Shown one piece after another: positions 27,505-35,877 of a stretch of 64,000 bases of DNA. Origin of the DNA: Streptomyces sp. RKAG290 (GTDB taxonomy: Bacteria > Actinomycetota > Actinomycetes > Streptomycetales > Streptomycetaceae); assembly GCF_023701695.1 (NCBI RefSeq), contig NZ_JAJOZC010000001.1, positions 5,827,894-5,891,893 on the forward strand, written 5' to 3'. Position 1 is the stretch's first letter, and the number at the start of each line of letters is the position of its first letter. The notes below the pieces were generated by a model. It had not been told where the DNA came from, ran no database searches, and saw only the letters and a list, made by a program, of their open reading frames with translations. Made by a program: the position numbers and the translations under genes.

Positions 27505-27839
27505 GCGAGAACGAGACCCTCACCACCAAGCCGGCCTCCGAGGAGGAGGTCCGCGAGGCGCTGTACGACGTCGTCGACCCCGAGCTGGGCATCGACGTCG
27601 TCAACCTGGGCCTGATCTACGGCATCCACGTCGACGACGCGAACATCGCCACCCTCGACATGACGCTGACGTCCGCGGCCTGCCCGCTGACCGACGTCAT
27701 CGAGGACCAGGCGAAGTCCGCCACCGACGGCATCGTCAACGAGCTCCGGATCAACTGGGTCTGGATGCCGCCGTGGGGCCCGGACAAGATCACGGACGAC
27801 GGCCGCGAGCAGCTGCGCGCGCTGGGCTTCAACGTCTGA
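27501..27839 (+). CDS. sufT: SufT/MIP18-family (DUF59) Fe-S maturation protein
   Basis: 112 residues with the MIP18 signature DPELGIDVVNLGLIYG and the reactive-cysteine loop TLTSAACPLTD. Members help insert clusters into target proteins. It is the last gene of the SUF operon, coupled to sufU by ATGA and followed 20 bases on by a strong hairpin. Confidence 0.92.
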   Translation: MSENETLTTKPASEEEVREALYDVVDPELGIDVVNLGLIYGIHVDDANIATLDMTLTSAACPLTDVIEDQAKSATDGIVNELRINWVWMPPWGPDKITDDGREQLRALGFNV

Positions 27840-27858
27840 GCGGCACCACCGCTGTGTG

Positions 27859-27888
27859 AACGGCCCCCGGCTCCTGCCGGGGGCCGTT
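27859..27888 (+). terminator. Terminator of the SUF operon
   Basis: AACGGCCCCCGGC and GCCGGGGGCCGTT form a perfect 13-pair stem with a TCCT loop, 19 bases after the sufT stop. Confidence 0.8.
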
Positions 27889-27983
27889 CGACGTTGTTCG
27901 TCCGCCGTACCCCCTGCGTCCGCCTGGCGTTGACGCGAGAATCGGAACCTACTCATCGACACCACGCCGACGAGAGGCAATCC

Positions 27984-29378
27984 GTGCTGCATCACCTTGT
28001 CCTCCCCCCTCGCAGGACCGTCGCCGCTGTGGGCGGCGCCCTGGCGCTGGCAGCCCTCGGCCTCGGCGCACCCGCGCACGCCGCGAGCTACGGGACGCCG
28101 ACGATCACGCTGTCGGCCGGATACCTCTCCGGTGCCGTCGGCGCCACCGCCGACCCCGTGCTGACCGTCACCGTCGCCCAGAGCGGCGCCGACGTCACCG
28201 CGCTCGGCGTCGCCGCGTCCGCCAGCTCCAAGTCGTCCGTCGCCGCGACCGGCGACGTGACCGTCACCGGCACGGGCGCCACCCGGCAACTGCGTGTCGC
28301 CGCCCACGCCCGCGGCTACACCGACCTCACGATCAAGGTCACCGGCCTCGGCGGGAAGACCGCCACCAAGTCTCTGCACTACGCGGCGTCCGCAGCCGTG
28401 CAGAACGCCGCTGACACCCGCTACCTCACCGGCTCCTCCGACGCCTCGGCCGCCGTCGACGTCGGTGGCGGCTACGCCGTGGTCGCCGACGACGAGTCCA
28501 ACACCCTTCGCCTCTACGACCGTTCGGCCTCCGGCGCCCCCGTCCGCACCTGGGACATCGCCTCGAAGCTGGGCGTCTCCAAGGAGGTCGACATCGAGGG
28601 TGCGGCCCGGGTCGGCAACACGGTCTACTGGACGGGCTCGCTCGGCAACAACAAGGACGGCGAGTACAAGTCCGACCGCAACACCGTCTTCACGACCACG
28701 GTGAGCGGCTCCGGCGCCGCCACGCAGCTGACCGTGGGCGGCTCGTACAAGAAGCTCCGGGACGACCTCGTCGCCTGGGACAAGTCCAACGGCAACCGCT
28801 ACGGCTTCGCCGCGGGCACGGCGGACGGCGAAGTGCCCAAGCAGATCGACGGGTTCAACGTCGAGGGCCTGGAATTCGCCCCCGGCTCGACGACCACCGC
28901 CTACCTCGGTTTCCGGGCGCCGCTCGTCCCGCCGAAGGAGGGCGGCAAGGCGCTGATCGTGCCCGTCACCAACTTCGACAAGGTGGCCGGTTCCGGGGCC
29001 AAGGCGCTGATCGGCACCCCGATCGAGCTGGACCTCGGCGGGCTCAGCATCCGCGACATCCGCAAGAACTCCGCCGACCAGTACCTGATCGTGGCCGGTT
29101 CCTGGGCCGCGGACGACAACTCCGACCCGTACGCCCTCTACTCCTGGGACGGCGTCGCGGGACACGCCCCGCAGAAGCGGCTCGACCTGCCGACCGCCGA
29201 CCCGGGCGGCTGGGAGGCCGTCGTCGACGTACCGGACCTGAACACACCCGGCGCACGCGCCCAGCTGATCACGGACGCCGGCTCGGCCGACCTCTACGGG
29301 GACGGCACGGAGGCCAAGGACCTCGACCACGACGAGTGGAAGAAGTCCCGCGCCACCTGGTTCACCGTCAACAACTGA
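27984..29378 (+). CDS. Secreted protein, DUF3616-like
   Basis: 464 residues with a Sec signal peptide (RR, a hydrophobic core of about 20 residues, then AHAA as cleavage site near residue 32). A region of about 110 residues that may be an Ig-like or adhesion module precedes a beta-propeller-like part with the VDIEGAARVGNTVYWTGS and GFNVEGLEFAPGS repeats, which is why I place it near DUF3616. No catalytic residues can be named. GTG 27984 after GAGAGG is chosen because the signal peptide begins there. It is monocistronic with its own hairpin. Confidence 0.7.
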   Translation: MLHHLVLPPRRTVAAVGGALALAALGLGAPAHAASYGTPTITLSAGYLSGAVGATADPVLTVTVAQSGADVTALGVAASASSKSSVAATGDVTVTGTGATRQLRVAAHARGYTDLTIKVTGLGGKTATKSLHYAASAAVQNAADTRYLTGSSDASAAVDVGGGYAVVADDESNTLRLYDRSASGAPVRTWDIASKLGVSKEVDIEGAARVGNTVYWTGSLGNNKDGEYKSDRNTVFTTTVSGSGAATQLTVGGSYKKLRDDLVAWDKSNGNRYGFAAGTADGEVPKQIDGFNVEGLEFAPGSTTTAYLGFRAPLVPPKEGGKALIVPVTNFDKVAGSGAKALIGTPIELDLGGLSIRDIRKNSADQYLIVAGSWAADDNSDPYALYSWDGVAGHAPQKRLDLPTADPGGWEAVVDVPDLNTPGARAQLITDAGSADLYGDGTEAKDLDHDEWKKSRATWFTVNN

Positions 29379-29835
29379 CCCTGAGCGGCGAACCCCACGG
29401 TTCGCCCGTCGTACGGCCGTGCCCGCCGGTCCGCCTGGCGTGCACGGCCGTCTCGTTGTCCCTCGACGGCACGGTCCGGCCGGACGCGCCACCCGGTGAG
29501 CGTCACCAGGAGGCCGGCGACGGGATCGACCACGGTGAACACGTCGGGACTCCCGGCTTGCAGCCGGGCCATCGCCTCGTCCTGCTGCCCCTCGTCCCCG
29601 GCCCAGGACCGGAGCCCCTCCCGCACACCGGAACTCCGCAGGACGACCCGGCGTACCCCCGCCCCACCGGACCACGCGGAGCCGCACGAAGCCCCCGCCC
29701 GTCCACGAGCCGCAACGCCTGCCGCCGCAGCCAGCGCAGGGCGATCCGGCGATTGCGCAGCACGGCCCCGCCGAGCGGGACGGCGCGCGATCCGGTGGTC
29801 GCGGTGATCTCCACGGCGTAGCAGGGGCCGGTCAC
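29294..29835 (-). pseudogene. Frameshifted or degenerate third gene of a small operon
   Basis: The reading starts at GTG 29835 (MTGPCYAVEITATTGSRAV), coupled by GTGA to the gene before it, and keeps good coding character through RIALRWLRRQALRLVDG. It then loses frame in G-rich runs near 29690-29660. A sensible peptide resumes in another frame (REGLRSWAGDEGQQDEAMARLQ, then SPDVFTVVDPVAGLLVTLTGW). Whether one or two indels are involved is unclear. The last part overlaps the DUF3616-like gene, so the true stop may lie nearer 29500. I do not recognise the family. Confidence 0.45.
29387..29406 (+). terminator. Hairpin after the DUF3616-like gene
   Basis: GGCGAACC-CCAC-GGTTCGCC, a perfect 8-pair stem with a 4-base loop, 9 bases beyond the stop. 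It also lies inside the 3' end of the damaged minus-strand ORF. Confidence 0.6.
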
Positions 29836-29987
29836 GCGGCGCGCTCCCCGTGCTCGGCGGCGAGATGCCGCCTGCGCAGCACACGGCAGTCGGTCGCCCT
29901 GCTCCCGTCCCGTTCACGCCGGGCCTCGGCCTCGGCCAGGTCGAGTTCCCGGCAGCGCCGGCACTCGGCGGTGTGCTCGGCGCTCAT
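29832..29987 (-). CDS. Small 51-residue protein with CxxC
   Basis: Reads MSAEHTAECRRCRELDLAEAE then a basic, helical tail. The CRRC pair could bind zinc, with a further cysteine at ATDCRVL. ATG 29987 overlaps the preceding gene's stop and its own stop overlaps the next start, so it is the middle gene of a three-gene coupled operon. Function unknown. Confidence 0.6.
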   Translation of the reverse strand: MSAEHTAECRRCRELDLAEAEARRERDGSRATDCRVLRRRHLAAEHGERAA

Positions 29988-30223
29988 GCGACCTCCCCCC
30001 GGCTCCTGGCGTTCTCGTACGCGGTACGGGCGCCGAGGCGCTCGTCGCGGGTGGCGGGGCGGACGTGCTCGGGGAGGGCTTCCCACTCAGGACCCCCGCC
30101 GATCGGCCGCAGTGACCAGTAGGGGCCGGAGACCCCTCGGAACTCCCCGACACGGCCGCCGCGACTGCTGTCCACGACGAGCGTTCCGGCGAGCGGGAGT
30201 TGGGCATGGTTCGGCTCGGACAC
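29984..30223 (-). CDS. Small protein beside the XRE/DUF397 pair
   Basis: 79 residues (SEPNHAQLPLAGTLVVDSSR...) forming a likely small beta-barrel: TLVVDSSRGGRVGEFRGV, YWSLRPIGGGPEWEALPEH, then a basic tail. I recall similar small proteins facing XRE/DUF397 pairs in streptomycetes, but no function. GTG 30223 follows GAGAGGAGC and is preferred to the longer reading from 30256. It heads a divergent mini-operon. Confidence 0.7.
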   Translation of the reverse strand: MSEPNHAQLPLAGTLVVDSSRGGRVGEFRGVSGPYWSLRPIGGGPEWEALPEHVRPATRDERLGARTAYENARSRGEVA

Positions 30224-30290
30224 CGCCGCTCCTCTCTGTAGTCGTTTCACTACCAAGGGCGTTCAGCGTGGCTTAGAGTCAGGGTGTCTT

Positions 30291-30318
30291 CAACTTACGG
30301 AAAGTGGCAGGCAAGTTA
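30291..30318. promoter_or_regulatory. Inverted AACTT...AAGTT repeat before the XRE gene
   Basis: CAACTTA at 30291-30297 and CAAGTTA at 30312-30318 contain the half-sites AACTT and AAGTT in opposite orientation, 16 bases apart, in the 103-base divergent space. It is a candidate autoregulatory site for the XRE protein. Confidence 0.35.
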
Positions 30319-30326
30319 GGTGCCAG

Positions 30327-31157
30327 ATGGTGAACCGAAAGAACCTTGATCCCGAGCGTTCGCCCAGTGCGGCGTTTGGGGCACGACTCCGCAGCTTGAG
30401 GGACGAGCGCGGCTGGACGCAGGGCGAGCTGGCGGAGCGCATCGGGTGCTCGGGCGCTCATATCTCCGCAGTCGAAACTGGGCGGCGGATGCCAACTCAA
30501 CAGTTCGCGGCAAGTGCTGACAGGGCACTCGGGAGCGGAGGCCGGCTGCAACGTCAGAGCAGGGCCGTCCGTTACAGGGCCCTGCTGGAGGGATTTCCGG
30601 AGTACCTGACGCACGAGGAGCGCGCAGTAGAGGTCAGGCTCTACGAGGTCGGCGTGATACCCGGTCTGCTCCAGACGCAGGAGTACGCATCAGCCCTCGG
30701 GGACAGCACCGTGAAGCGGGGCGTTGCCTCCCGGGAGCAGGCTGACGAACGGGTCTCCCTGGTGGCGCGGCGTCAGGCTTCGCTCACGCGTACGCCGCCC
30801 CCTTTGGTATTCGTCGTACTCGACGAGAGCTGCCTTCTCCGACCGATCGGTGGCCATGCAGTCATGGAGGCCCAGTTCGCCCGGTTGATGGAGTTTGCCG
30901 AATTGCCGAACACCGTGCTTCAAGTGGCCCCTTTCGATCTCGGGGTTCGTCGCCCGATGACGCTGCCGGTGACCGTGCTCACGATGCCGGACCGCTCGCT
31001 CATGTCGTACGCGGAGTCGGCCAATCGGGGCCACCTTGAGCGGGAAAGTGCTTCCGTACTGCCGCTATTGACGGACTACCATCAACTGCAGGCCGAAGCG
31101 TTGCCCCGAGCGGCATCCGTGGCCATGATCAGCCGCTTACGAAAGGGCAAGCCGTGA
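30327..31157 (+). CDS. XRE-family regulator with DUF5753
   Basis: 276 residues. An N-terminal helix-turn-helix (about 17-70: LRSLRDERGWTQGELAERIG, SGAHISAVETGRR) is followed by the DUF5753 domain with its YEVGVIPGLLQTQEYA, VVLDESCLLRPIGG and PFDLGVRRP segments. These proteins pair with DUF397 partners in Streptomyces and some influence development or antibiotic production. Codon use is less G/C-biased than in neighbours (TTTGG, AGT, CAAG codons), fitting a frequently exchanged module. Overlaps the next gene by GTGA. Confidence 0.92.
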   Translation: MVNRKNLDPERSPSAAFGARLRSLRDERGWTQGELAERIGCSGAHISAVETGRRMPTQQFAASADRALGSGGRLQRQSRAVRYRALLEGFPEYLTHEERAVEVRLYEVGVIPGLLQTQEYASALGDSTVKRGVASREQADERVSLVARRQASLTRTPPPLVFVVLDESCLLRPIGGHAVMEAQFARLMEFAELPNTVLQVAPFDLGVRRPMTLPVTVLTMPDRSLMSYAESANRGHLERESASVLPLLTDYHQLQAEALPRAASVAMISRLRKGKP

Positions 31158-31363
31158 CAACCGATTCCCCCCGTTGGTTCAAGTCTTCGTACAGCGAGAA
31201 CGGCGGCCAGTGCATCGAGGTCGCCACCGACCTCGTCGCCTCGCGTGGCGTGGTCCCCGTCCGTGACTCCAAGAATCCGGCCGGTCCCGTGCTGAACGTC
31301 GCCGCCGGTTCGTTCGCCTCCTTCGTGGCGGGGGTCAAGGCGGGGGAGTACCGCACTGTCTGA
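31154..31363 (+). CDS. DUF397 protein
   Basis: 69 residues with the family pattern WFKSSYSENGGQCIEVA, VPVRDSKNP and a C-terminal FASFVAGVKAGEY. It is the expected partner of the XRE/DUF5753 regulator and probably binds it or modulates it. GTG 31154 overlaps the regulator stop. Confidence 0.93.
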   Translation: MTTDSPRWFKSSYSENGGQCIEVATDLVASRGVVPVRDSKNPAGPVLNVAAGSFASFVAGVKAGEYRTV

Positions 31364-31480
31364 CCGTCCGTCACGCAACGTCTCCCGATGGCGCCCCGTC
31401 CTGTGCTGGTTCAGCAGGGCGGGGCTCTTGCGTCGGGCGGCAAGGCTCAGCGGCCAGTCATTTCGTGTGGCCGTCCTGGC

Positions 31481-31867
31481 TCAGGCGGCGACCCGCCATA
31501 CCTGCACCAGGCAGAACTGGTCCTTTCCCTTCAGTCCGCCTTCGTGGCCGGGAGGTGAAGCCAGGGAATCCCGGGGGCCGGGCAGGGGAGAGGTGAAGGG
31601 TTCGTTCTCGGGATTGAACGCCCACTGCCACCGCATCCGGTACGTTCCCGCGGCGGGCAGCACCAAGGGGACCTCCTCCACCCCGTCGTCGACGGTCGCG
31701 ACACCCAGTTCGCCTTCGGGGAGCGCCACCTCGACCTCTTCCCGGCCGGACCACGAGGCGGAGGAGGCCGGAGGCGGAGTGAACGCGTCGACACTCGTGT
31801 CCACCAGTCCGAACAGGCGATGACTCGGGGAGACCGTTGTCTCGCAGGCGTCCAGCAGCCTACTCAA
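31481..31867 (-). CDS. Hypothetical 128-residue protein
   Basis: TTG start at 31867 (MSRLLDACETTVSPSHRLFG) behind GAGAGG. The peptide reads like a beta-rich immunity or substrate-binding type protein: REEVEVALPEGELGVATVD, PAAGTYRMRWQWAFNPE and a final QFCLVQVWRVAA strand. I do not recognise it. It is not in an obvious operon, though it faces the XRE/DUF397 pair tail to tail. Confidence 0.6.
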   Translation of the reverse strand: MSRLLDACETTVSPSHRLFGLVDTSVDAFTPPPASSASWSGREEVEVALPEGELGVATVDDGVEEVPLVLPAAGTYRMRWQWAFNPENEPFTSPLPGPRDSLASPPGHEGGLKGKDQFCLVQVWRVAA

Positions 31868-31977
31868 TGGGCACCTCTCTCAAGACGGCCGACAACGTCG
31901 TCCATTGTTCCTCATCGGCCCCCCTCCACCCGGGAAGTCCCCCGCTGGCCAGGGGAGTTGCCCGCCCGCGGCCGCCG

Positions 31978-33099
31978 CTATGCCGTGTACTGCGCCGGTA
32001 CGGCGGCCGCCTCGGCGAGGACCGGGCCCAGGCTCTCGGTGCGCATCCGGCGGTCCACGTACAGCAGTCCGGTCACCAGCGGCGGGAAGGTGGCCACGAT
32101 CAGCTGGCTGATGAGCTGACCGACCATGACGGCCACCAGGTAGCCGCTCATGGCCAGGGCGACCGAGGCCGGGTTCGGGTCGTCGCTCAGGTTCGCCGAG
32201 CCGAGCATGCCCGAGAACATGCCGAGGAGCGAGAACGGCAGCTGGATCACGTAGCTCGCCGTCCCCGCGACGGCGCCGGCCAGCAGGGTGATCCCGAAGA
32301 TCCGCCACCAGTCGCCGCGCATCAGCTGGGACGAGCGGCGCATCGCGGCGATGGGTCCCTGGTTCTCGAAGACCACGGCCGAGGGGGCCAGGCTGAACTT
32401 CACCCAGAGCCAGACCGCCAGCGGCGTTGTCGCCAGGGCGCCGAGGACGCCGATGACGACCAGCGCGATCGAGCCGTCGTCGTCCGCCATGGTGACCACA
32501 CCGATCACGAAGGCGATGAAACCGGCCCAGGCGAGCAGGATCGGCACCAGCGCGATCAGCCAGGTGAGGAACACCGTGGCGATCACGGCGGGCACCCGCG
32601 CCCAGGCCCGCCGCCAGATGTCCGAGAAGCCGGCCGGCCGGCCCAGGACCGCCTCCTGGAGGACCGCGGGCACGGCCGCGTACATCAGGGCCGTGGCGAG
32701 CACGACCGTGACCAGGCCCACCACCGCGATCGCGCCGAACGCGACGACCACCGGTATCCAGTCGTCAGAGGCGGCGTTCTCGTCCGAGCTGAGCGCGAAC
32801 AGCCGGTCCAGGTGGTCCCCGGTCGCGGAGTACGCGATCGCGACCGCTGCCGCGAGCACGGCCAGCGCACCGCCGTACGCGGCCGCGCCGATGCCCAACA
32901 GCTGCTTCCAGTAACGGCCCACGGTGGCGAACGCACCGTTGAATATGTCCCCGAGCCTCATCGGCCCCAGCGGTATCACCCCGGGCTTGGGCGGCATCCA
33001 GCCGCCGCCCCAGCCGCCCCAGCCGGGCGGTCCTCCAGGAGGTCCCCCGTACGGCGCGCCCCCGTACGGACCGCCGCCCCACCCTGCGTCCTGCGCCAC
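31978..33099 (-). CDS. Multi-pass membrane protein with glycine/proline-rich N-terminus
   Basis: 373 residues. The first 35 are a Gly/Pro/Trp-rich cytoplasmic leader (GGPYGGAPYGGPPGG), followed by RLGDIFNGAFATVGRYWKQL and about six transmembrane helices. The leader and first helix are typical of actinobacterial membrane proteins related to the glycerophosphodiester phosphodiesterase membrane domain; no catalytic domain is attached. It may be a scaffold or transporter-like protein. GTG start at 33099, divergent from the SMR pump. Confidence 0.75.
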   Translation of the reverse strand: MAQDAGWGGGPYGGAPYGGPPGGPPGWGGWGGGWMPPKPGVIPLGPMRLGDIFNGAFATVGRYWKQLLGIGAAAYGGALAVLAAAVAIAYSATGDHLDRLFALSSDENAASDDWIPVVVAFGAIAVVGLVTVVLATALMYAAVPAVLQEAVLGRPAGFSDIWRRAWARVPAVIATVFLTWLIALVPILLAWAGFIAFVIGVVTMADDDGSIALVVIGVLGALATTPLAVWLWVKFSLAPSAVVFENQGPIAAMRRSSQLMRGDWWRIFGITLLAGAVAGTASYVIQLPFSLLGMFSGMLGSANLSDDPNPASVALAMSGYLVAVMVGQLISQLIVATFPPLVTGLLYVDRRMRTESLGPVLAEAAAVPAQYTA

Positions 33100-33208
33100 T
33101 GCTGCTCCGTCGGTCAGTCGATCATGTACATGGACGGACCACGGTAGCGCCCCTTGCGGTACGGCGGTTCAGGCCTCCCGGAATGCGTCGATGCGTACTC
33201 TCGTACAC

Positions 33209-33529
33209 ATGGGATATGGACTGCTGGCCGCGGCCATCGCGGCCGAGGTGGCCGGGACGACCGCGATGAAGTACAGCGAGGGGTTCACCCGGCTCTGGCC
33301 CTCGCTGATCACCGTCGTCGGCTATCTGCTCGCCTTCTCGCTGCTCGCCCAGACCCTCAAGACCATGTCGATGGGCACCGCCTACGCGATCTGGGCCGGC
33401 ATCGGCACCGCGGCCGTCGCCGTGATCGGCGTGCTGTTCATGGGGGAGTCCGGCAGCCCGGTCAAGGTGGCGGGCATCGTGCTGGTCATCGCCGGTGTGG
33501 TGGTGCTCAACGTGGGCGGGGCGCACTGA
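33209..33529 (+). CDS. SMR-family multidrug efflux pump
   Basis: 106 residues with four helices: MGYGLLAAAIAAEVAGTTAMK (with the essential membrane glutamate), YLLAFSLLAQTLKTMSMGTAYAIWAGIGTAA and GIVLVIAGVVVLNV. Length and the WAGIG segment fit QacE/EmrE-type proton antiporters that export cationic compounds. Coupled by TGATG overlap to a TetR regulator. Confidence 0.92.
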   Translation: MGYGLLAAAIAAEVAGTTAMKYSEGFTRLWPSLITVVGYLLAFSLLAQTLKTMSMGTAYAIWAGIGTAAVAVIGVLFMGESGSPVKVAGIVLVIAGVVVLNVGGAH

Positions 33530-34065
33530 TGGTGCGGCGGTACGACCCCGAGCGGCGCACCCGGATCATCGACGCGGCGATCCGGGTGGTCGGTGCCAGG
33601 GGGATCGCCGGCCTCAGTCACCGCTCCGTCGCGGCCGAGGCCGATGTGCCGCTCGGCTCGACGACGTACCACTTCGCCTCCCTGGACGAGCTGTTGACCG
33701 CCGCGCTCCGCCGGTCGAACGAGAACTTCGCCGCGGGCATGCGGGAGAGCCGGGCGCTCGCCGATCCGGCGGCCGACCTCGCGGCCGAACTCGCGCGGCT
33801 GCTGAGGGAGTTCTTCGGCGGCGGCCGCGGCCGCGCGGAGCTGGAGTACGAGCTCTACCTCGCCGCCCTGCGCCGACCCGCGCTGCGGCCGGTCGCCGCC
33901 GAGTGGACCGACGCCGCGGCCGGACTGCTGGCGGCCCGCACCGATCCGGCCACGGCGCGGGCGCTGGTCGCGCTGATGGACGGCATCTGCCTGCAGGTGC
34001 TGCTCACCGGCGGGGTCTACGACGAGGCGTACGCGCGGGAGATGCTGGGGCGGATCAGCGGCTGA
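33529..34065 (+). CDS. TetR-family regulator of the SMR pump
   Basis: 178 residues. The N-terminal helix-turn-helix runs through TRIIDAAIRVVGARGIAGLSHRSVAAEADVPLGSTTYHFASLDEL in several blocks, the usual TetR pattern. The short helical C-terminal domain should bind the inducer. ATG 33529 overlaps the pump stop, so the pair is probably autoregulated. The 3' end overlaps the convergent HxlR-peroxiredoxin gene by 11 bases. Confidence 0.88.
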   Translation: MVRRYDPERRTRIIDAAIRVVGARGIAGLSHRSVAAEADVPLGSTTYHFASLDELLTAALRRSNENFAAGMRESRALADPAADLAAELARLLREFFGGGRGRAELEYELYLAALRRPALRPVAAEWTDAAAGLLAARTDPATARALVALMDGICLQVLLTGGVYDEAYAREMLGRISG

Positions 34066-34963
34066 CCCCGTCCGCCGGGTTCCCGCCCGCCGCCGCTGCC
34101 CGGACCGCAGTCAGTGCCGCCTGCACGCTCTGCTCGATGTCGGTGATCGGATACAGCGCCTCGCGGACCGTGCGGTCCCGGTCCACCACCAGCGTCAGCC
34201 GCTTCATGCGGCTGACCCCCGCGGCCCGGAAGGTCGGCAGCCGCAGCGCGGCCGTCAGCTCGAGTCCGGCGTCCGAAAGCAGCGGGAAGCGCAGCCGCTC
34301 CGCCTCCGCGAACGCCCGCTGCTCGTCCGGGCGCTGGGTGGAGACGCCGTGCACCGTCGCGCCCGCCGCCGTGAACTCGGCCAGCTGGTCGCGGTAGCTG
34401 CACGACTCGAAGGTGCAGCCCCGCGCGCCGGGGATCTCGGCCCAGCCCGGCGGATAGGACTCCTGGCGGGCGTAGGCGCCGGGGAAGAAGTACAGGACGG
34501 TGTACGGAGTCCCGGCGACCGGATCGTGCTCCCCGCCGGTGTGCGCCGGCAGGCTCAGCTCCGGTACCCGGGTGCCCACCAGTGCGTGCACCCGTGCGGC
34601 CTCCTGCGAGGCCTCCTGCGTGGTCGCCATGGTCGTTCCGTCTCCCGTCACCCAGGCGTCGCCCCAGTCCTGGAGCGCGATCAGTACAGGCAGCAGGGCG
34701 CGGCCGCGCGGGGTGAGCCGGTACTCGTAGCGGGCGGGCCGCTCCTGGTACGGCTCCCTGGACAGGACACCCGCCTCCACCAGCAGCCGCAGCCGCTCGG
34801 TGAGGACCTTGCGGGACATGCCCAGCTCCTGCTGGAGCGCGTCGAAACGGTGCACCCCGCGCGCCGTGTCCCGCACGATCAGCAGGGTCCACCAGTCGCC
34901 GACCACGTCGAGCGCCTGGGCGATCGCGCAGTCGGCGTCGGCCAGGCTGGTGCGCTGGGGCAT
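34055..34963 (-). CDS. HxlR-type regulator fused to a PrxQ-like peroxiredoxin
   Basis: 302 residues in two parts. Residues 8-110 are an HxlR winged helix with the family's early cysteine (Cys12) and GDWWTLLIVRD; HxlR cysteines at this place sense oxidants or quinones in YodB-type proteins. Residues 125-300 are a thioredoxin-fold redoxin with VLYFFPGA and the resolving pair Cys183/Cys188 (CTFESC), as in bacterioferritin comigratory protein. The fusion suggests direct coupling of peroxide chemistry to DNA binding, but this is inference. ATG at 34963. Confidence 0.88.
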   Translation of the reverse strand: MPQRTSLADADCAIAQALDVVGDWWTLLIVRDTARGVHRFDALQQELGMSRKVLTERLRLLVEAGVLSREPYQERPARYEYRLTPRGRALLPVLIALQDWGDAWVTGDGTTMATTQEASQEAARVHALVGTRVPELSLPAHTGGEHDPVAGTPYTVLYFFPGAYARQESYPPGWAEIPGARGCTFESCSYRDQLAEFTAAGATVHGVSTQRPDEQRAFAEAERLRFPLLSDAGLELTAALRLPTFRAAGVSRMKRLTLVVDRDRTVREALYPITDIEQSVQAALTAVRAAAAGGNPADGVSR

Positions 34964-35032
34964 CGGGCTCCTCCGTCACGTCGGACGGCCATTCAACTGG
35001 ATTGACCTGCGGAAAGCATGCTGCCATAGTCC

Positions 35033-35047
35033 GTTCCCAAAAGGAAC
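35033..35047. promoter_or_regulatory. Inverted repeat GTTCC-CAAAA-GGAAC
   Basis: A perfect 5-5-5 inverted repeat in an AT-richer part of the 317-base space between the HxlR-peroxiredoxin gene and the ECF sigma gene. It lies 70 bases upstream of the HxlR start, as expected for an autoregulatory site. Confidence 0.45.
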
Positions 35048-35280
35048 TCACAGGGAGTGGCGCGGGATGGGGATGCCGGCGGTCCCGGTCCTGCTCGCCG
35101 CGATCGTCCGCGTCGACCTCGTCTACCGCCGGCAGTACTCGACACCGCCTGCGCGATGCCGGCCTGCGGGGCGGGGCGGCGGTGCTCCTGGCCCGGCGGC
35201 TGCGTGAACCCGTCAGGCCGCTTCGGGCAACAGGAGGTGACACACACCGCGCATCAGCCACTGCAGAAGACGGAGACCCC
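35048..35280 (+). other. Leader region of the ECF sigma gene, possible ORF remnant
   Basis: A weak ORF (ATG 35067, 46 codons, MGMPAVPVLLAAIVRVDLVYRR) begins behind GGGAGTGGCGCGGG. It loses coding character after about 25 codons and ends at 35207. I see no known family. It may be a decayed gene or a leader peptide. The rest holds a GGAG ribosome site for the sigma factor. Confidence 0.3.
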
Positions 35281-35877
35281 GTGACCGGACCCCCGGGAGA
35301 CGACGCCGCAGTCGTCAGCCAGTCGCTGGAACGGCCCGAGACATTCGCGCTGCTCTACGACCGGTACGCCCCCGACATCCATCGCTACGCCGCTCGGCGG
35401 CTCGGTGAGGGCGCCGCCGACGACATCACCGCCGACACCTTCCTCACCGCCTTCCGCTCCCGCGCCCGCTTCGACACCGGCCGGGAGAGCGCCCGGCCCT
35501 GGCTCTACGGGATCGCGGCCAACCTCATCGGCAGGCACCGCCGTGCCGAGATCAGGGGCCTGCGCGCGCTGGCCCGCACCGGGACCGACCCGGTGGCCGA
35601 GTCCTGGACCGAACGGGCCGACCACCGCGTCAGCGCCCAGGCGGCGCACGGTGAACTCGCCGGAGCGCTCGCCGCCCTGTCCGCCGGCGACCGGCACGTA
35701 CTCCTGCTGATCGCCTGGGCCGACCTCAGCTACCAGGAGGTGGCCGACGCGCTCTCGCTGCCCGTCGGCACGGTCCGCTCCCGGCTCAACCGGGCCCGTC
35801 GCAAGGTGCGCCAGGCCCTGGGCGCCGATCCCACAGTCGTGACCGAAAGCCTGGAGGTGGCCCATGGCCAAGGATGA
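35281..35877 (+). CDS. ECF RNA polymerase sigma factor
   Basis: 198 residues. Region 2 runs over FALLYDRYAPDIHRYAARRL, ITADTFLTAF and ARPWLYGIAANLIGRHRR; region 4 contains LSYQEVADALSLPVGTVRSRLNRARR as a helix-turn-helix. There is no neighbouring classical anti-sigma factor. The next gene, overlapping by 14 bases, is a CU044_5270-type protein, a pairing seen repeatedly in Actinobacteria, so that protein may play the regulatory role. GTG start at 35281. Confidence 0.9.
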   Translation: MTGPPGDDAAVVSQSLERPETFALLYDRYAPDIHRYAARRLGEGAADDITADTFLTAFRSRARFDTGRESARPWLYGIAANLIGRHRRAEIRGLRALARTGTDPVAESWTERADHRVSAQAAHGELAGALAALSAGDRHVLLLIAWADLSYQEVADALSLPVGTVRSRLNRARRKVRQALGADPTVVTESLEVAHGQG

